The notes under the pieces were generated by a model that saw nothing but the letters and a program-made list of their open reading frames with translations, ran no database searches and had not been told where the DNA came from. The translations under genes were made by a program, and so were the position numbers. From assembly GCF_037101375.1 (NCBI RefSeq), contig NZ_AP029019.1:1736001-1800000 (forward strand): 64,000 bases of DNA. The letters run 5' to 3'. This stretch comes from Acidovorax sp. DW039 (GTDB taxonomy: Bacteria; Pseudomonadota; Gammaproteobacteria; Burkholderiales; Burkholderiaceae_C). Positions 35,472 through 43,443 of this stretch are shown here, piece after piece. Each line of letters begins with the position of its first letter. Position 1 is the stretch's first letter.

Positions 35472-37283
35472 TCAATACCCCAACGTCTGCCCATCCGGAT
35501 TGCGCGGATCGGAGTAGCCATACAGCTGCCCGTTGCGGATCTGGATGGTTTGCGTGCGGCCCATCGATGCCTTCACGGCGATGTTGTGGCCACGTTGCTT
35601 GAGCAGGGCCAGGGTGTCGGGCGAGAGGCCCTTTTCCACGCGCAGTTCGTCGGGCGTCCATTGGTGGTGGATGCGCGGTGCGGCGGCGGCTTCGGCGGGG
35701 TTGTTGCCAAAGTCGATGGTGTTCACCACGGTTTGCAGCACGGTGGTGATGATGCGGGCACCGCCAGGGCTGCCGGTCACCAGCGTGGGCTTGCCGTCCT
35801 TGAGTACCAGGGTGGGTGTCATGGAAGACAGGGGGCGCTTCTTGGCGGCCACGGCGTTGGCGTCGCCGCCGACCAGGCCGTAGGCGTTGGCCACGCCGGG
35901 CTTGGCCGAGAAGTCGTCCATCTCGTTGTTCAGCAAGATGCCGGTGCCCTTGGCGACGATGCCGCTGCCAAAGTTGGTGTTCAGCGTGTAGGTCACGGCC
36001 ACGGCGTTGCCCGCCTTGTCCACCACCGAGTAGTGGGTGGTCTGGTCGCTTTCATACGGCTGGGGTTGGCCAGGCTTGATTTCCTTGGCGGGGCGGGCGC
36101 GGTTGCCATCGATGGTCTTGGCCAGCGATTCGGCGTAGCGCTTGGAGGTCAGGCCCTTGAGTGGAATCTTCACAAAGTCGGGGTCACCCAGGTACTCGGA
36201 GCGGTCTGCGTAGGCCAGCTTGCTGCTCTCTGCCATGTAGTGCAGCGTTTGCGCGCTGTTCTGGCCCCACTGGGCCAGGGGCCACTGCTCCAGCATGTTC
36301 AGGATTTGCACCAGGTGCGTGCCACCAGAAGAGGGTGGGGGCATGGTCACCACTTCGTAACCGCGGTAGGTGCCGCGCACGGGTTCGCGCTCGGCCACCT
36401 TGTATTCGCGCAGGTCTTGCAGGGTGATGGCACCCGCGTGGGGGGCCATTTCGGCTGCAATCTTCTGGGCAATGGCACCTTCATAGAAGGCTTTGGCTCC
36501 TTGCTGGCCGATCAGGTGCATGGATTGGGCCAGGTCTTTTTGCACCAGCAGGTCGCCGCGCTTGAGGGGCTCACCGTTCTTCCAGAAGATTTCGGTGGTG
36601 GCGGGCCACTGGCCCATGTTCTTCTTTTCCTGCTGCAGGATCTTGGCCAGGGTTTCGCTGACGGGGAAGCCCTTCTCTGCCAGCGCAACGGAGGGTGCAA
36701 TCACCTTATCGAGTGGCATGGTGCCCCACTTCTTGAGTGCATGCTCCATGCCAGCCACCGTGCCCGGCACGCCCACGGCGTAGTGGGTGTAGAGCGACTT
36801 GCCGTTGATGACGTTGCCCTTGTCGTCCAGGTACATGTTGCGTGTGGCCTTGATCGGTGCCACTTCGCGGAAGTCCAGCGCCACGGTCTTGCCCGTCTTG
36901 GCGTCGTGCACCATCATGAAGCCGCCACCGCCGATGTTGCCCGCGTTGGGCAAAGCCACGGCCAGCGCAAAGCCGATGCCCACGGCGGCGTCTACAGCGT
37001 TGCCACCGGATTTGAGAATGTCCAGCCCGATGCGCGAGGCCAGTTCCTGCTCGGTGGCCACCATGCCATTGGTTGCCACCACGGGGTGGAACACGTCCAT
37101 GTCAAAGTCGTAAGCCGCGCTGGCGGCAGCAGCGGCCGCGCTTTGCTGCACCGCAGGTGCCGCAGTGGCTGTGGCAGCGGGGGATGCGGCTGCATTGGCC
37201 GCGGGCGGTGTCGCGCCGCAGGCGGCCAGGTTGAGCAAGGCCAGCGCAAGGCTGCTGGCCAGCAGGGTTTGCCGGATATTCAT
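35472..37283 (-). CDS. ggt: Gamma-glutamyltransferase, predicted lipoprotein
   Basis: Cleaves gamma-glutamyl bonds of glutathione and related peptides in the periplasm or at the membrane. The 603-aa precursor should self-cleave before Thr415 (TTHYSVVD), the N-terminal nucleophile of the small subunit; SSGGTH near 318 and the downstream GSPGG motif complete the site. Unlike the usual soluble enzyme, the N-terminus carries a lipobox (LNLAAC, Cys22) followed by about 35 residues of Ala/Pro/Thr-rich linker, predicting membrane anchoring. Start at 37283 with GGAGATGAACG upstream. Single gene, with its own terminator. Confidence 0.94.
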   Translation of the reverse strand: MNIRQTLLASSLALALLNLAACGATPPAANAAASPAATATAAPAVQQSAAAAAASAAYDFDMDVFHPVVATNGMVATEQELASRIGLDILKSGGNAVDAAVGIGFALAVALPNAGNIGGGGFMMVHDAKTGKTVALDFREVAPIKATRNMYLDDKGNVINGKSLYTHYAVGVPGTVAGMEHALKKWGTMPLDKVIAPSVALAEKGFPVSETLAKILQQEKKNMGQWPATTEIFWKNGEPLKRGDLLVQKDLAQSMHLIGQQGAKAFYEGAIAQKIAAEMAPHAGAITLQDLREYKVAEREPVRGTYRGYEVVTMPPPSSGGTHLVQILNMLEQWPLAQWGQNSAQTLHYMAESSKLAYADRSEYLGDPDFVKIPLKGLTSKRYAESLAKTIDGNRARPAKEIKPGQPQPYESDQTTHYSVVDKAGNAVAVTYTLNTNFGSGIVAKGTGILLNNEMDDFSAKPGVANAYGLVGGDANAVAAKKRPLSSMTPTLVLKDGKPTLVTGSPGGARIITTVLQTVVNTIDFGNNPAEAAAAPRIHHQWTPDELRVEKGLSPDTLALLKQRGHNIAVKASMGRTQTIQIRNGQLYGYSDPRNPDGQTLGY

Positions 37284-37384
37284 TCGTTCATCTCCTCGGG
37301 AAACGGTTGGATGGGCGTTGAGGGAGCAAGTGTAGGCCCGTTGTCAGGGCATGAAGCTCATGAAGGACCTGCTCGCATTGCAGT

Positions 37385-38113
37385 TCATTGAGCGTGGTGT
37401 GTTGCTCCAGCCCGCAGAGCCGCGAGCGACTGGCGCTGCTGGCCTTGCGCGTCCAGGTTGCTCTCGCTCAGCCAGGTTTGCAGCGCTGCGCGCACGGTGG
37501 GCCATTCGGCATCGGTGATGGAGTACCAGGCCGTGTCGCGGTTACGGCCTTTGTAGACCAGAGCCTGGCGAAAGATGCCTTCGAATGTGAAGCCCAGCCG
37601 CAGCGCGGCGCGGCGCGAGGGCTCGTTGAGGCTGTCGCACTTCCACTCGTAGCGGCGGTAGCCCAGGGTGTCGAAAGCGTAGGCCATGAGCAAAAACTGC
37701 GCTTCGGTGGAGGCGGGGGTGTGCTGCAACAGCGGTGAGAAGGTGACATGGCCCACCTCAATGCAGCCATGGGTGGGGTCGATGCGCATGAGCGACAGCG
37801 TACCCACGGGCTTGCCGGTGGTGGTGTCGATCACCGCAAAGTGGCGCGGGTCGGTGCTTTGCGCGGCCGCTTCGGCATGGCGGCGGTACTCGTCTTCGCT
37901 GGCGAAGGGGCCGATGAACAGGTAGGTCCAGTTGCGGCCGTCGGGTGCGGTTTGGTAGGCGGCAAACAGGTCTGCGGCGTGGCGGGCGGCGTTCAGTGGC
38001 TCCAGCTGGCAAAACCGGCCGGTCAGGGTGACGCCGGTGGGCGAGGGGCGGGGGCTCCAGTGGGGCATGGGCTCGCCAATGGGTTGGCCGTATTCGTTGG
38101 TGCGCTGGGTCAT
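37385..38113 (-). CDS. GNAT acetyltransferase, RimJ/RimL-like
   Basis: Acetyl-CoA-dependent N-acetyltransferase, 242 aa. It follows the plan of the RimL-like group, including GPFASEDEYRRHAE, VIDTTTGKPVGTLSLMRID, and the helix region SLNEPSRRAALRLGFTFEGI near residue 175 that marks the acetyl-CoA fold; it then ends in a Gln-rich tail. This subgroup is often annotated as acetylating small molecules or amines. It is divergently transcribed from a MocR-type regulator, with a strong inverted-repeat operator between them, so its expression is probably controlled by that regulator. Substrate unknown. Confidence 0.85.
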   Translation of the reverse strand: MTQRTNEYGQPIGEPMPHWSPRPSPTGVTLTGRFCQLEPLNAARHAADLFAAYQTAPDGRNWTYLFIGPFASEDEYRRHAEAAAQSTDPRHFAVIDTTTGKPVGTLSLMRIDPTHGCIEVGHVTFSPLLQHTPASTEAQFLLMAYAFDTLGYRRYEWKCDSLNEPSRRAALRLGFTFEGIFRQALVYKGRNRDTAWYSITDAEWPTVRAALQTWLSESNLDAQGQQRQSLAALRAGATHHAQ

Positions 38114-38177
38114 GGTGTGGAAGGCTCAGTAAATGAGAAAGGGTGTGTGAGAAACGGTGTGGCACTCTAGAATGCCG

Positions 38178-38223
38178 GTGGCTCTTTCAAAAGAGCCACT
38201 AAAGCGTCTTTTGATGGAGCCAC
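38178..38223. promoter_or_regulatory. MocR operator: inverted repeat plus direct repeat
   Basis: GTGGCTCTTT-CA-AAAGAGCCAC (38178-38199) is a perfect 10-bp inverted repeat. A third half-site GAGCCAC recurs at 38217-38223, 24 bp from the equivalent half at 38193. Inverted plus direct repeats between a MocR gene and its divergent target are typical for this class. Confidence 0.75.
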
Positions 38224-38283
38224 GATCCATGCGCTGCGCTTCTTTTGAGGCACGTACGTTCTGTTCAATGCAAGGTGCCTCCC

Positions 38284-39798
38284 ATGTCTCACGCTTCGTT
38301 TTCTCCGGTCTCTGACGTACTGCTGGCCCCGTCCTTGCAACGTGGCCCAGGGGCGGAGCCCTTGCAGCGCCAGCTGCTGCAACGTTTGCGAGCTGCCATC
38401 CTGACGGGGCGCCTGCCTGCGGGCTGTCGTTTGCCCGGATCACGCCCCCTGGCCGAAGCCCTTGGCGTGTCCCGCAACAGCGTGATCGCGGTGTATGAAC
38501 AGCTGAGTGCTGAGGGGTATCTGGAACCCAGCCGCCAGGGCACCCGCGTGGCGGAATTGCGGGGCGGCGGTGTGGTGTCTGTAATGCCGCAGCAGGCATC
38601 TCCGCCTGCCCCGCGCATGCAGACCCGGCCCCTTGCGGGGCGGGTGGAAAGGGTGCGGTCCCACTACGGCGCACAAGATGGAGCGCACGCGTTTCGCCCC
38701 GGAGTCCCCGCGTTGGCGAGGTTTCCCATGCCTGCGTGGAAAAGGTCGGTAGACCGTGCTTACCAGCGCGGTGGCGTAGCCACGCTGGGCTACGGCGACC
38801 CGGCTGGTGAGCCGGCACTGCGCAGGGCCCTGGCGATGCACTTGGCCGTGGCGCGGGGCGTGCGCTGCACGGCTGACCAGGTGATGATCACCGAAGGGGC
38901 CCAAGAGGCCTTGGCCCTGTGCGTGCGTTTGGTGGCCAACCCGGGGGACATCGCCTGGGTGGAGGACCCTGGCTACCGCGGGGCACAAACCGCCTTTGAA
39001 TGCGCTGACCTGACTGTGGTGCCTGTGCCGGTAGATGCATCGGGCCTGGCCGTGCCGCAGGGCGCATGGGACGCGCAGCCACCGCGGCTGGTGTACACCT
39101 CGCCCTCGCACCAGTACCCCACGGGGGCGGTGTTGTCGGCCGCTCGCCGTCTGGCGCTGATGGAGCAAGCCCAAGCCCATGGCGCATGGATCATTGAGGA
39201 CGATTACGACAGCGAATTTCGGCACGCGGGGGAGCTGATTGGCGCCATGCAGGGGCTGCAGGCGGATGCTCCAGTGCTGTACGTTGGGACATTCAGCAAA
39301 ACCCTGTTTCCTTCCTTGAGGCTGGGCTTTGTGGTGCTGCCAGCGGCTCTGGCCCAGCAGGCGCAGACCCTGCTGCAGGAAACCTTGCGCGGCGGGCATC
39401 GGTTTGAGCAGCTGGCGCTGGCGGACTTCATGGAAAGCGGCCAGTTCAGTCGCCATCTGGGGCGCATGCGGCGTCTTTATCGCCGTCGCCAGCAGGCGCT
39501 GCGGGAAGCCCTGGCCCGGCATCTTGATATTCCGCACCAAGTGCTGGGAGGCGACAGCGGCATGCATTTGACGGTGCAGCTGCCGCCAGACTGCCCGGAT
39601 CACCTGCTGGCCCAGGCGGCCCGTGCCTATGACATGGCCCCTGCGCCGCTCTCGCGCTTTGCGTTGATGCAGCGCGCTGACTGCAACGGCTTGGTGTTGG
39701 GCTACGGCAATACGTCCGAGTCGCAATACCCCGCGCTGGTGCAGCGTCTGTCAGCGTTGGCCTTGCAGCTGCAGGGCAGGGCTCTGCGCCGGGCATGA
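38284..39798 (+). CDS. MocR/PdxR-type regulator (GntR HTH fused to PLP aminotransferase fold)
   Basis: Transcription factor of 504 aa that binds pyridoxal phosphate. The N-terminal winged helix (residues 25-90, with ALGVSRNSVIAVYEQL) is followed by a class I aminotransferase-like domain. In that domain WIIEDDYDSEFRH (302-314) contacts the cofactor and Lys339 in VGTFSKTLFPS is the PLP-binding lysine. MocR proteins act on a divergent neighbour, here the GNAT gene. PdxR (control of PLP synthesis) is one member, but no pdxST genes are nearby, so a more general name is used. The ATG at 38284 lies just after the operator region. Confidence 0.9.
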   Translation: MSHASFSPVSDVLLAPSLQRGPGAEPLQRQLLQRLRAAILTGRLPAGCRLPGSRPLAEALGVSRNSVIAVYEQLSAEGYLEPSRQGTRVAELRGGGVVSVMPQQASPPAPRMQTRPLAGRVERVRSHYGAQDGAHAFRPGVPALARFPMPAWKRSVDRAYQRGGVATLGYGDPAGEPALRRALAMHLAVARGVRCTADQVMITEGAQEALALCVRLVANPGDIAWVEDPGYRGAQTAFECADLTVVPVPVDASGLAVPQGAWDAQPPRLVYTSPSHQYPTGAVLSAARRLALMEQAQAHGAWIIEDDYDSEFRHAGELIGAMQGLQADAPVLYVGTFSKTLFPSLRLGFVVLPAALAQQAQTLLQETLRGGHRFEQLALADFMESGQFSRHLGRMRRLYRRRQQALREALARHLDIPHQVLGGDSGMHLTVQLPPDCPDHLLAQAARAYDMAPAPLSRFALMQRADCNGLVLGYGNTSESQYPALVQRLSALALQLQGRALRRA

Positions 39799-39857
39799 AA
39801 CCTGCGAATGCGGTGCTGGGCAGGCACTCTGTCTGCAGGCGTTTCATATACATAAAC

Positions 39858-39865
39858 TGTATACA
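39858..39865. promoter_or_regulatory. TGTATACA operator upstream of uraH
   Basis: Same palindrome, within the same 13 bases AAACTGTATACAC, as the site before the purine GntR gene (24208-24215). About 110 bp before the uraH start. Confidence 0.65.
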
Positions 39866-39974
39866 CTGAGCCTGCTGCACGAGGGCGCAGGCTGCAGGAT
39901 CAGGCCTTGCGGAAGGCCCTCAGCCTGTTCACTGCATTTGTGCATTTGTTGGATCGATTTGCCGGAGATTTGCC

Positions 39975-40325
39975 ATGGGCCTGAGTACCCACGTTCTGGA
40001 CACCATGCATGGCTGCCCCGCGGCGGGCATGCGGGTGCGTCTTTATTCCACCCAGGCCGATCAGGCCACCTTGCTCAAGGATCTGGTGCTCAACCACGAT
40101 GGCCGCACCGATGCGCCCTTGTTTGACAACGCCAGCCTGCGCGCGGGCACCTATCGGCTGACGTTTGATGTGGCGGGATACTTCAAGGCCCGCGGCGTGG
40201 CGCTGCCAGAGCCGAACTTTCTGAACCAGGTGAGCCTGGACTTTGGCGTGGCACACGCCGATCAGCATTACCACGTGCCGCTGCTGGTCAGCCCCTGGAG
40301 TTATTCGACCTACCGGGGCTCGTGA
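39975..40325 (+). CDS. uraH: 5-hydroxyisourate hydrolase (transthyretin-like)
   Basis: Second step of urate breakdown: hydrolyses 5-hydroxyisourate to OHCU, the substrate of the UraD half of the fusion at 20659. The 116-aa length is right for the family. The N-terminal STHVLD with catalytic His6, the internal RLYST, and the C-terminal signature YRGS (the last four residues) are all present. GGAG lies eight bases before ATG 39975. No signal peptide, so cytoplasmic. A possible GntR operator is upstream. It stands apart from puuD (2 kb downstream), with a TonB-like gene and xdhC between. Confidence 0.95.
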   Translation: MGLSTHVLDTMHGCPAAGMRVRLYSTQADQATLLKDLVLNHDGRTDAPLFDNASLRAGTYRLTFDVAGYFKARGVALPEPNFLNQVSLDFGVAHADQHYHVPLLVSPWSYSTYRGS

Positions 40326-40341
40326 GCGGTAGTGTGCAATT

Positions 40342-40397
40342 TGCTATCAAATGAATAGCTGCTTGCGCCCGTATGGTAAGCGCTACAGGGTGATTGA
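40342..40397 (+). repeat. Dispersed AGCTGC...AAGCGCTA repeat, copy 5
   Basis: TGCTATCAAATGAATAGCTG, then CTTGCGCCCGTATGGTAAGC, GCTACAGGG. It starts 16 bp after the uraH stop and shows the longer left arm (TGCTAT...ATAGC) also seen in copies 4 and 6. Confidence 0.8.
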
Positions 40398-40460
40398 ATG
40401 GGCTGCGCAAGAACACAGGGCCGATGGGGTGCCAATGGCCGTCCCGGCCCACAGCAGGTC

Positions 40461-40473
40461 TTGAACAGGTTCT
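40461..40473. repeat. 13-base repeat TTGAACAGGTTCT, copy 3
   Basis: Reverse complement of 13 of the 14 bases at 1090-1103 and 11807-11820. Here it lies just downstream of the TonB-like gene and not upstream of one. Confidence 0.45.
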
Positions 40474-40484
40474 TCGAGCGGCTC

Positions 40485-41027
40485 TCAGTGCTGCCCTTCG
40501 GTCAGGGTGTCGAGCTGGAAGTTGCCACCCTTGTCCCACAACCAGGTGTCCACATAAGTCACCTTGCCCAGGCGGCTGGGTACGGGGTAGGGGGCAGCGG
40601 CGCGCACGGTGCGTTCGATTTCTGCAACCACCTCGGGGGCGTGGCGTGGGGCGCGGCTCCAGTGCAGGCGGGATACCCGGCCCTGGCGGTCAATGTCTAC
40701 CTCCAGCACGCCAATGGCGTAAAGCATGGCGGGCAGCTTGCCCTGGTAGATGCGCTGGCTGTTCAGACTGTAGATGTGGGCTGCGGCGTCTTTGCGATAT
40801 TCGCGCGCCGTGGCGGCGGCAGATGGTTTGACGCTGGTGGCGGCCGCCACGGGCGGGGCCGCTGCCGAGTCGCTGCTGGGGGCTTTGCTGTCTTGCACGG
40901 GCGGGGTTTCGGGGGCAGACCGGCAGGCTGCGACCACGGCGGCCACAACGGCCATGACACTCGCTGTCAGCCAGCGAAGCCAGCGGGGGCGTGCGCCAGA
41001 AGCGCTTTGGGGTGGATTGGATGGCAT
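40485..41027 (-). CDS. Lipoprotein with TonB C-terminal-like domain
   Basis: Predicted lipoprotein of 180 aa from ATG 41027. A hydrophobic stretch with lipobox VAAC (Cys35) is followed by an Ala/Pro/Ser-rich linker (40-75). A TonB C-terminal-type domain comes next (about 85-180), recognisable from LEVDIDRQGRVSRL and the ending AAAPYPVPSRLGKVTYVDTW. It has no N-terminal energy-coupling helix of true TonB, so it is unlikely to energise receptors; a structural or envelope role is more likely. It is divergent from xdhC with 83 bp between. A longer form to 41156 is possible, but it would overlap the xdhC start. Confidence 0.75.
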   Translation of the reverse strand: MPSNPPQSASGARPRWLRWLTASVMAVVAAVVAACRSAPETPPVQDSKAPSSDSAAAPPVAAATSVKPSAAATAREYRKDAAAHIYSLNSQRIYQGKLPAMLYAIGVLEVDIDRQGRVSRLHWSRAPRHAPEVVAEIERTVRAAAPYPVPSRLGKVTYVDTWLWDKGGNFQLDTLTEGQH

Positions 41028-41110
41028 TCCGGGTGTGGAGTCAGACAACTCGAAACTCAGTGGATGCACGCGGCACTGCCGCATGCAACCTTCAAGGTGA
41101 AAGGGCCGAT

Positions 41111-41917
41111 GTGACGGATGTAGGTTTGCTGACAGATGCGCTGAACAAGGGCGCAACCGCCTGGCTGGTGAGCGTGAAGTCTACCGAAGGCTCGGCCCCA
41201 AGGGAACCCGGGGCCTGGATGGCGGTGCTGGCCGATCGCGTGATTGGCACCATTGGCGGGGGCCACCTCGAGCACCAGGCCATGGCCGATGCGCGCCGAC
41301 GCCTGGCCGGAGAGCCCGGCGAACCGCAGGTTCGCTATGCGCTGGGCCCCGCCCTGGGTCAGTGCTGCGGCGGGGTGGTGCACCTGCGATTCGAGGCGCT
41401 GGGCCCTGCGGATGCGGCTGGTCTGGCGGCCCGGCTGCAAGGCCCGCGCACGCCCGTGGCCCTGTTTGGCGGGGGGCATGTCGGCCATGCGCTGGCGCGG
41501 GTGCTGGCCCCGCTGCCGTTTGCCCTGACATGGATCGACAGCCGCGACGGGATTTTCCCCGCCGCGCCGCCCGAGGGCGTGGTCTGCGAGCATTCGGAGC
41601 CCGTGCACATGGCCGTGCCCCTGCTGGCGGCGGGCTCGCGCGTGCTTATCATGAGCTTCAGCCACGCCGAAGATCTGGACGTGGTGGCCACCTGCCTGCG
41701 CCGCCAGCGCGAGCGGGGCGATCTGCCCTTCATTGGCCTGATTGGCAGCAAGACCAAGTGGGCCACCTTTTCGCACCGCCTGGCAGAGCGCGGCTTTACC
41801 CCGGCCGAGCTGGCGCAGGTGACTTGCCCGATTGGCGTGCCCGGCATTCACGGCAAGCAGCCCGAAGTGATTGCTTTGGCTGTGGCGGCGCAATTGCTGC
41901 AGACCCTGACTCCATAG
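41111..41917 (+). CDS. xdhC: Xanthine dehydrogenase accessory protein XdhC
   Basis: Chaperone that inserts the sulfurated molybdenum cofactor into xanthine dehydrogenase. The product is 268 aa, starting at GTG 41111 (AAGG upstream); an ATG-initiated extension would overlap the divergent TonB-like gene. Motifs: GTIGGGHLEH near residue 38, QCCGGVV near 79 (conserved cysteines), Rossmann LFGGGHVGHAL near 118 and IGLIGSKTK near 215. Its client XdhAB is encoded 13 kb away (55326-59287), which is unusual because the three are often adjacent. It lies upstream of puuD on the same strand. Confidence 0.93.
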   Translation: MTDVGLLTDALNKGATAWLVSVKSTEGSAPREPGAWMAVLADRVIGTIGGGHLEHQAMADARRRLAGEPGEPQVRYALGPALGQCCGGVVHLRFEALGPADAAGLAARLQGPRTPVALFGGGHVGHALARVLAPLPFALTWIDSRDGIFPAAPPEGVVCEHSEPVHMAVPLLAAGSRVLIMSFSHAEDLDVVATCLRRQRERGDLPFIGLIGSKTKWATFSHRLAERGFTPAELAQVTCPIGVPGIHGKQPEVIALAVAAQLLQTLTP

Positions 41918-42146
41918 CGGCTCAGCCTCCTTAACCTGCGAGGCTGAATCTGGAACAATTTGTGCATACACTTTTGGGTGTTATTGGTCGTTGAGTTTCG
42001 GTCGCAGCGGTGCCCCGGCCTGTCGGTCTTTGCCTGTGCAAGCATGCAAAAGGCCTGCCAGCCAAGGTGCGCGACCTGTGTGTTCTGCTCAGAGCGCCCG
42101 CAGTGGTGAGCAGGTTTGCAGCGCCTGGCGCTGCCAAGGTTGAGAT
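41918..42146. promoter_or_regulatory. puuD upstream region with a possible operator
   Basis: 229 bp between xdhC and puuD. TGTGCATACAC at 41961-41971 resembles the TGTATACAC purine operator but has two extra central bases, so binding by the same regulator is uncertain. No gene is seen. Confidence 0.3.
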
Positions 42147-43397
42147 ATGGAAAGCTACGTTCTCGACTGGGCCAACCTGCTGTTGCGCTGGCTCCACGTC
42201 ATTACCGCCATCGCCTGGATTGGCTCGTCGTTCTACTTCGTCTTTTTGGACAGCAGCCTCACGCCGCCCGAAGACGAAGACCTGAAAAAACAGGGCGTGA
42301 GCGGCGAGCTGTGGGCCGTGCATGGCGGCGGGTTCTACCACCCGGTCAAGTTTGCCGTGTCCCCGCCGCAGTTGCCCAAGCACCTGCACTGGTTCTTTTG
42401 GGAAAGCTACAGCACCTGGCTCAGCGGCTTTGCGCTGTTCACGGTGTCTTACCTCTACAGCGCCAGCACGTATCTCATCGACAAATCGAAGATGGACTGG
42501 GCACCCGCCACGGCCATTGCGGTGGCGCTCGGGTTCTTCGTGGTGTTCTGGCTGCTGTACGACGCCATCTGCCGCATCTTCGGGCAGCGCAAAAACGGGG
42601 ATGCCATCGTGGGCGCGCTGGTATTTGGGCTGGTATGCATCGCTGCTTGGCTGGCCTGCCACTGGTTTGCCGGCCGCGCCGCCTTTTTGCTGGTAGGCGC
42701 GATGATCGCCACCGCCATGAGCGCCAACGTGTTCTTCTGGATCATCCCGGGCCAGCGCACCGTCATCGCTCAAATCAAGGCCGGGCAGCCGGTGGATCCC
42801 ATTCATGGCAAGCGCGGCAAACAGCGCAGCGTGCACAACACCTATTTCACGCTGCCGGTGCTGTTTGCCATGCTCAGCAACCACTACAGCTTTACCTGGA
42901 ACCACCCGCAGAACTGGCTGGTGCTCATCCTCATGATGTTCGCAGGGGCCGCCATTCGCCAGTTCTTCGTGATGCGCCACGGCTACAAGCTGGGCCGCAA
43001 CGGCAACCCGCTGCCTTACGCACTGGTGGGTGTGGCCGTCATCGTGGGGGCCATGGCGTGGATGCGCCCGGTGCCGGTGGCGCAGCCGGTATCTGCTCCT
43101 GTTTCAGGAGCTGCCAGCGCAGGTGCAGCAAGCGCTACAAGTCAAAATGATGCCAAGGCCGACTTTGCCGCAGTGCAGGCTGTGCTGGAGCAGCGCTGCT
43201 ACCTGTGCCATGGCGCGCAGGTGCAGATGAAGAACCTGCGGCTGGATTCGCCCGCCCTGGTCAAGCAGAACGCTCAGGCCATTTACCAGCAGGCCGTGGT
43301 GCAAAAGCTCATGCCCATGAACAACGCCACGCAGATCACCGACGCCGAGCGCGCGCTGATTGGCAGGTGGTTTGAAGCAGGAGCACAGGTGCCCTGA
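42147..43397 (+). CDS. puuD: Membrane urate hydroxylase PuuD with cytochrome c domain
   Basis: Oxidises urate to 5-hydroxyisourate, passing electrons to a C-terminal cytochrome c domain. The 416-aa protein has about eight membrane helices (residues 10-305), with conserved histidines such as H17, H59 and H230. An Ala/Ser-rich linker (310-338) leads to a cytochrome c domain whose heme motif CYLCH is at 351-355. It belongs to the integral-membrane type, unlike the soluble cofactor-free uricase. The linker is encoded by a dispersed repeat (43094-43153), so that element appears to be part of the protein here. Downstream enzymes are UraH and UraD. Confidence 0.93.
   Translation: MESYVLDWANLLLRWLHVITAIAWIGSSFYFVFLDSSLTPPEDEDLKKQGVSGELWAVHGGGFYHPVKFAVSPPQLPKHLHWFFWESYSTWLSGFALFTVSYLYSASTYLIDKSKMDWAPATAIAVALGFFVVFWLLYDAICRIFGQRKNGDAIVGALVFGLVCIAAWLACHWFAGRAAFLLVGAMIATAMSANVFFWIIPGQRTVIAQIKAGQPVDPIHGKRGKQRSVHNTYFTLPVLFAMLSNHYSFTWNHPQNWLVLILMMFAGAAIRQFFVMRHGYKLGRNGNPLPYALVGVAVIVGAMAWMRPVPVAQPVSAPVSGAASAGAASATSQNDAKADFAAVQAVLEQRCYLCHGAQVQMKNLRLDSPALVKQNAQAIYQQAVVQKLMPMNNATQITDAERALIGRWFEAGAQVP
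43094..43153 (+). repeat. Dispersed repeat, copy 6, within puuD
   Basis: GAGCTGCCAGCGCAGGTGCA, then GCAAGCGCTACAAGTCAAAAT. It encodes residues about 317-336, the flexible linker before the cytochrome c domain, and keeps the reading frame open. Confidence 0.6.
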
Positions 43398-43443
43398 AGG
43401 GGGTGAGCAGAGTCTCTCTGCGCAATGTGGGTTCAAGCTGGGC

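Noticed and set aside
35550..37391. 613-codon open frame opposite ggt
   Set aside because: Antisense shadow of ggt with His/Val/Gly-rich composition and no domain.
39902..39920. Hairpin GGCCTT-GCGG-AAGGCC in the uraH leader as a riboswitch or attenuator
   Set aside because: Only a six-base stem, no second structure or U-run; insufficient to claim a regulatory RNA.
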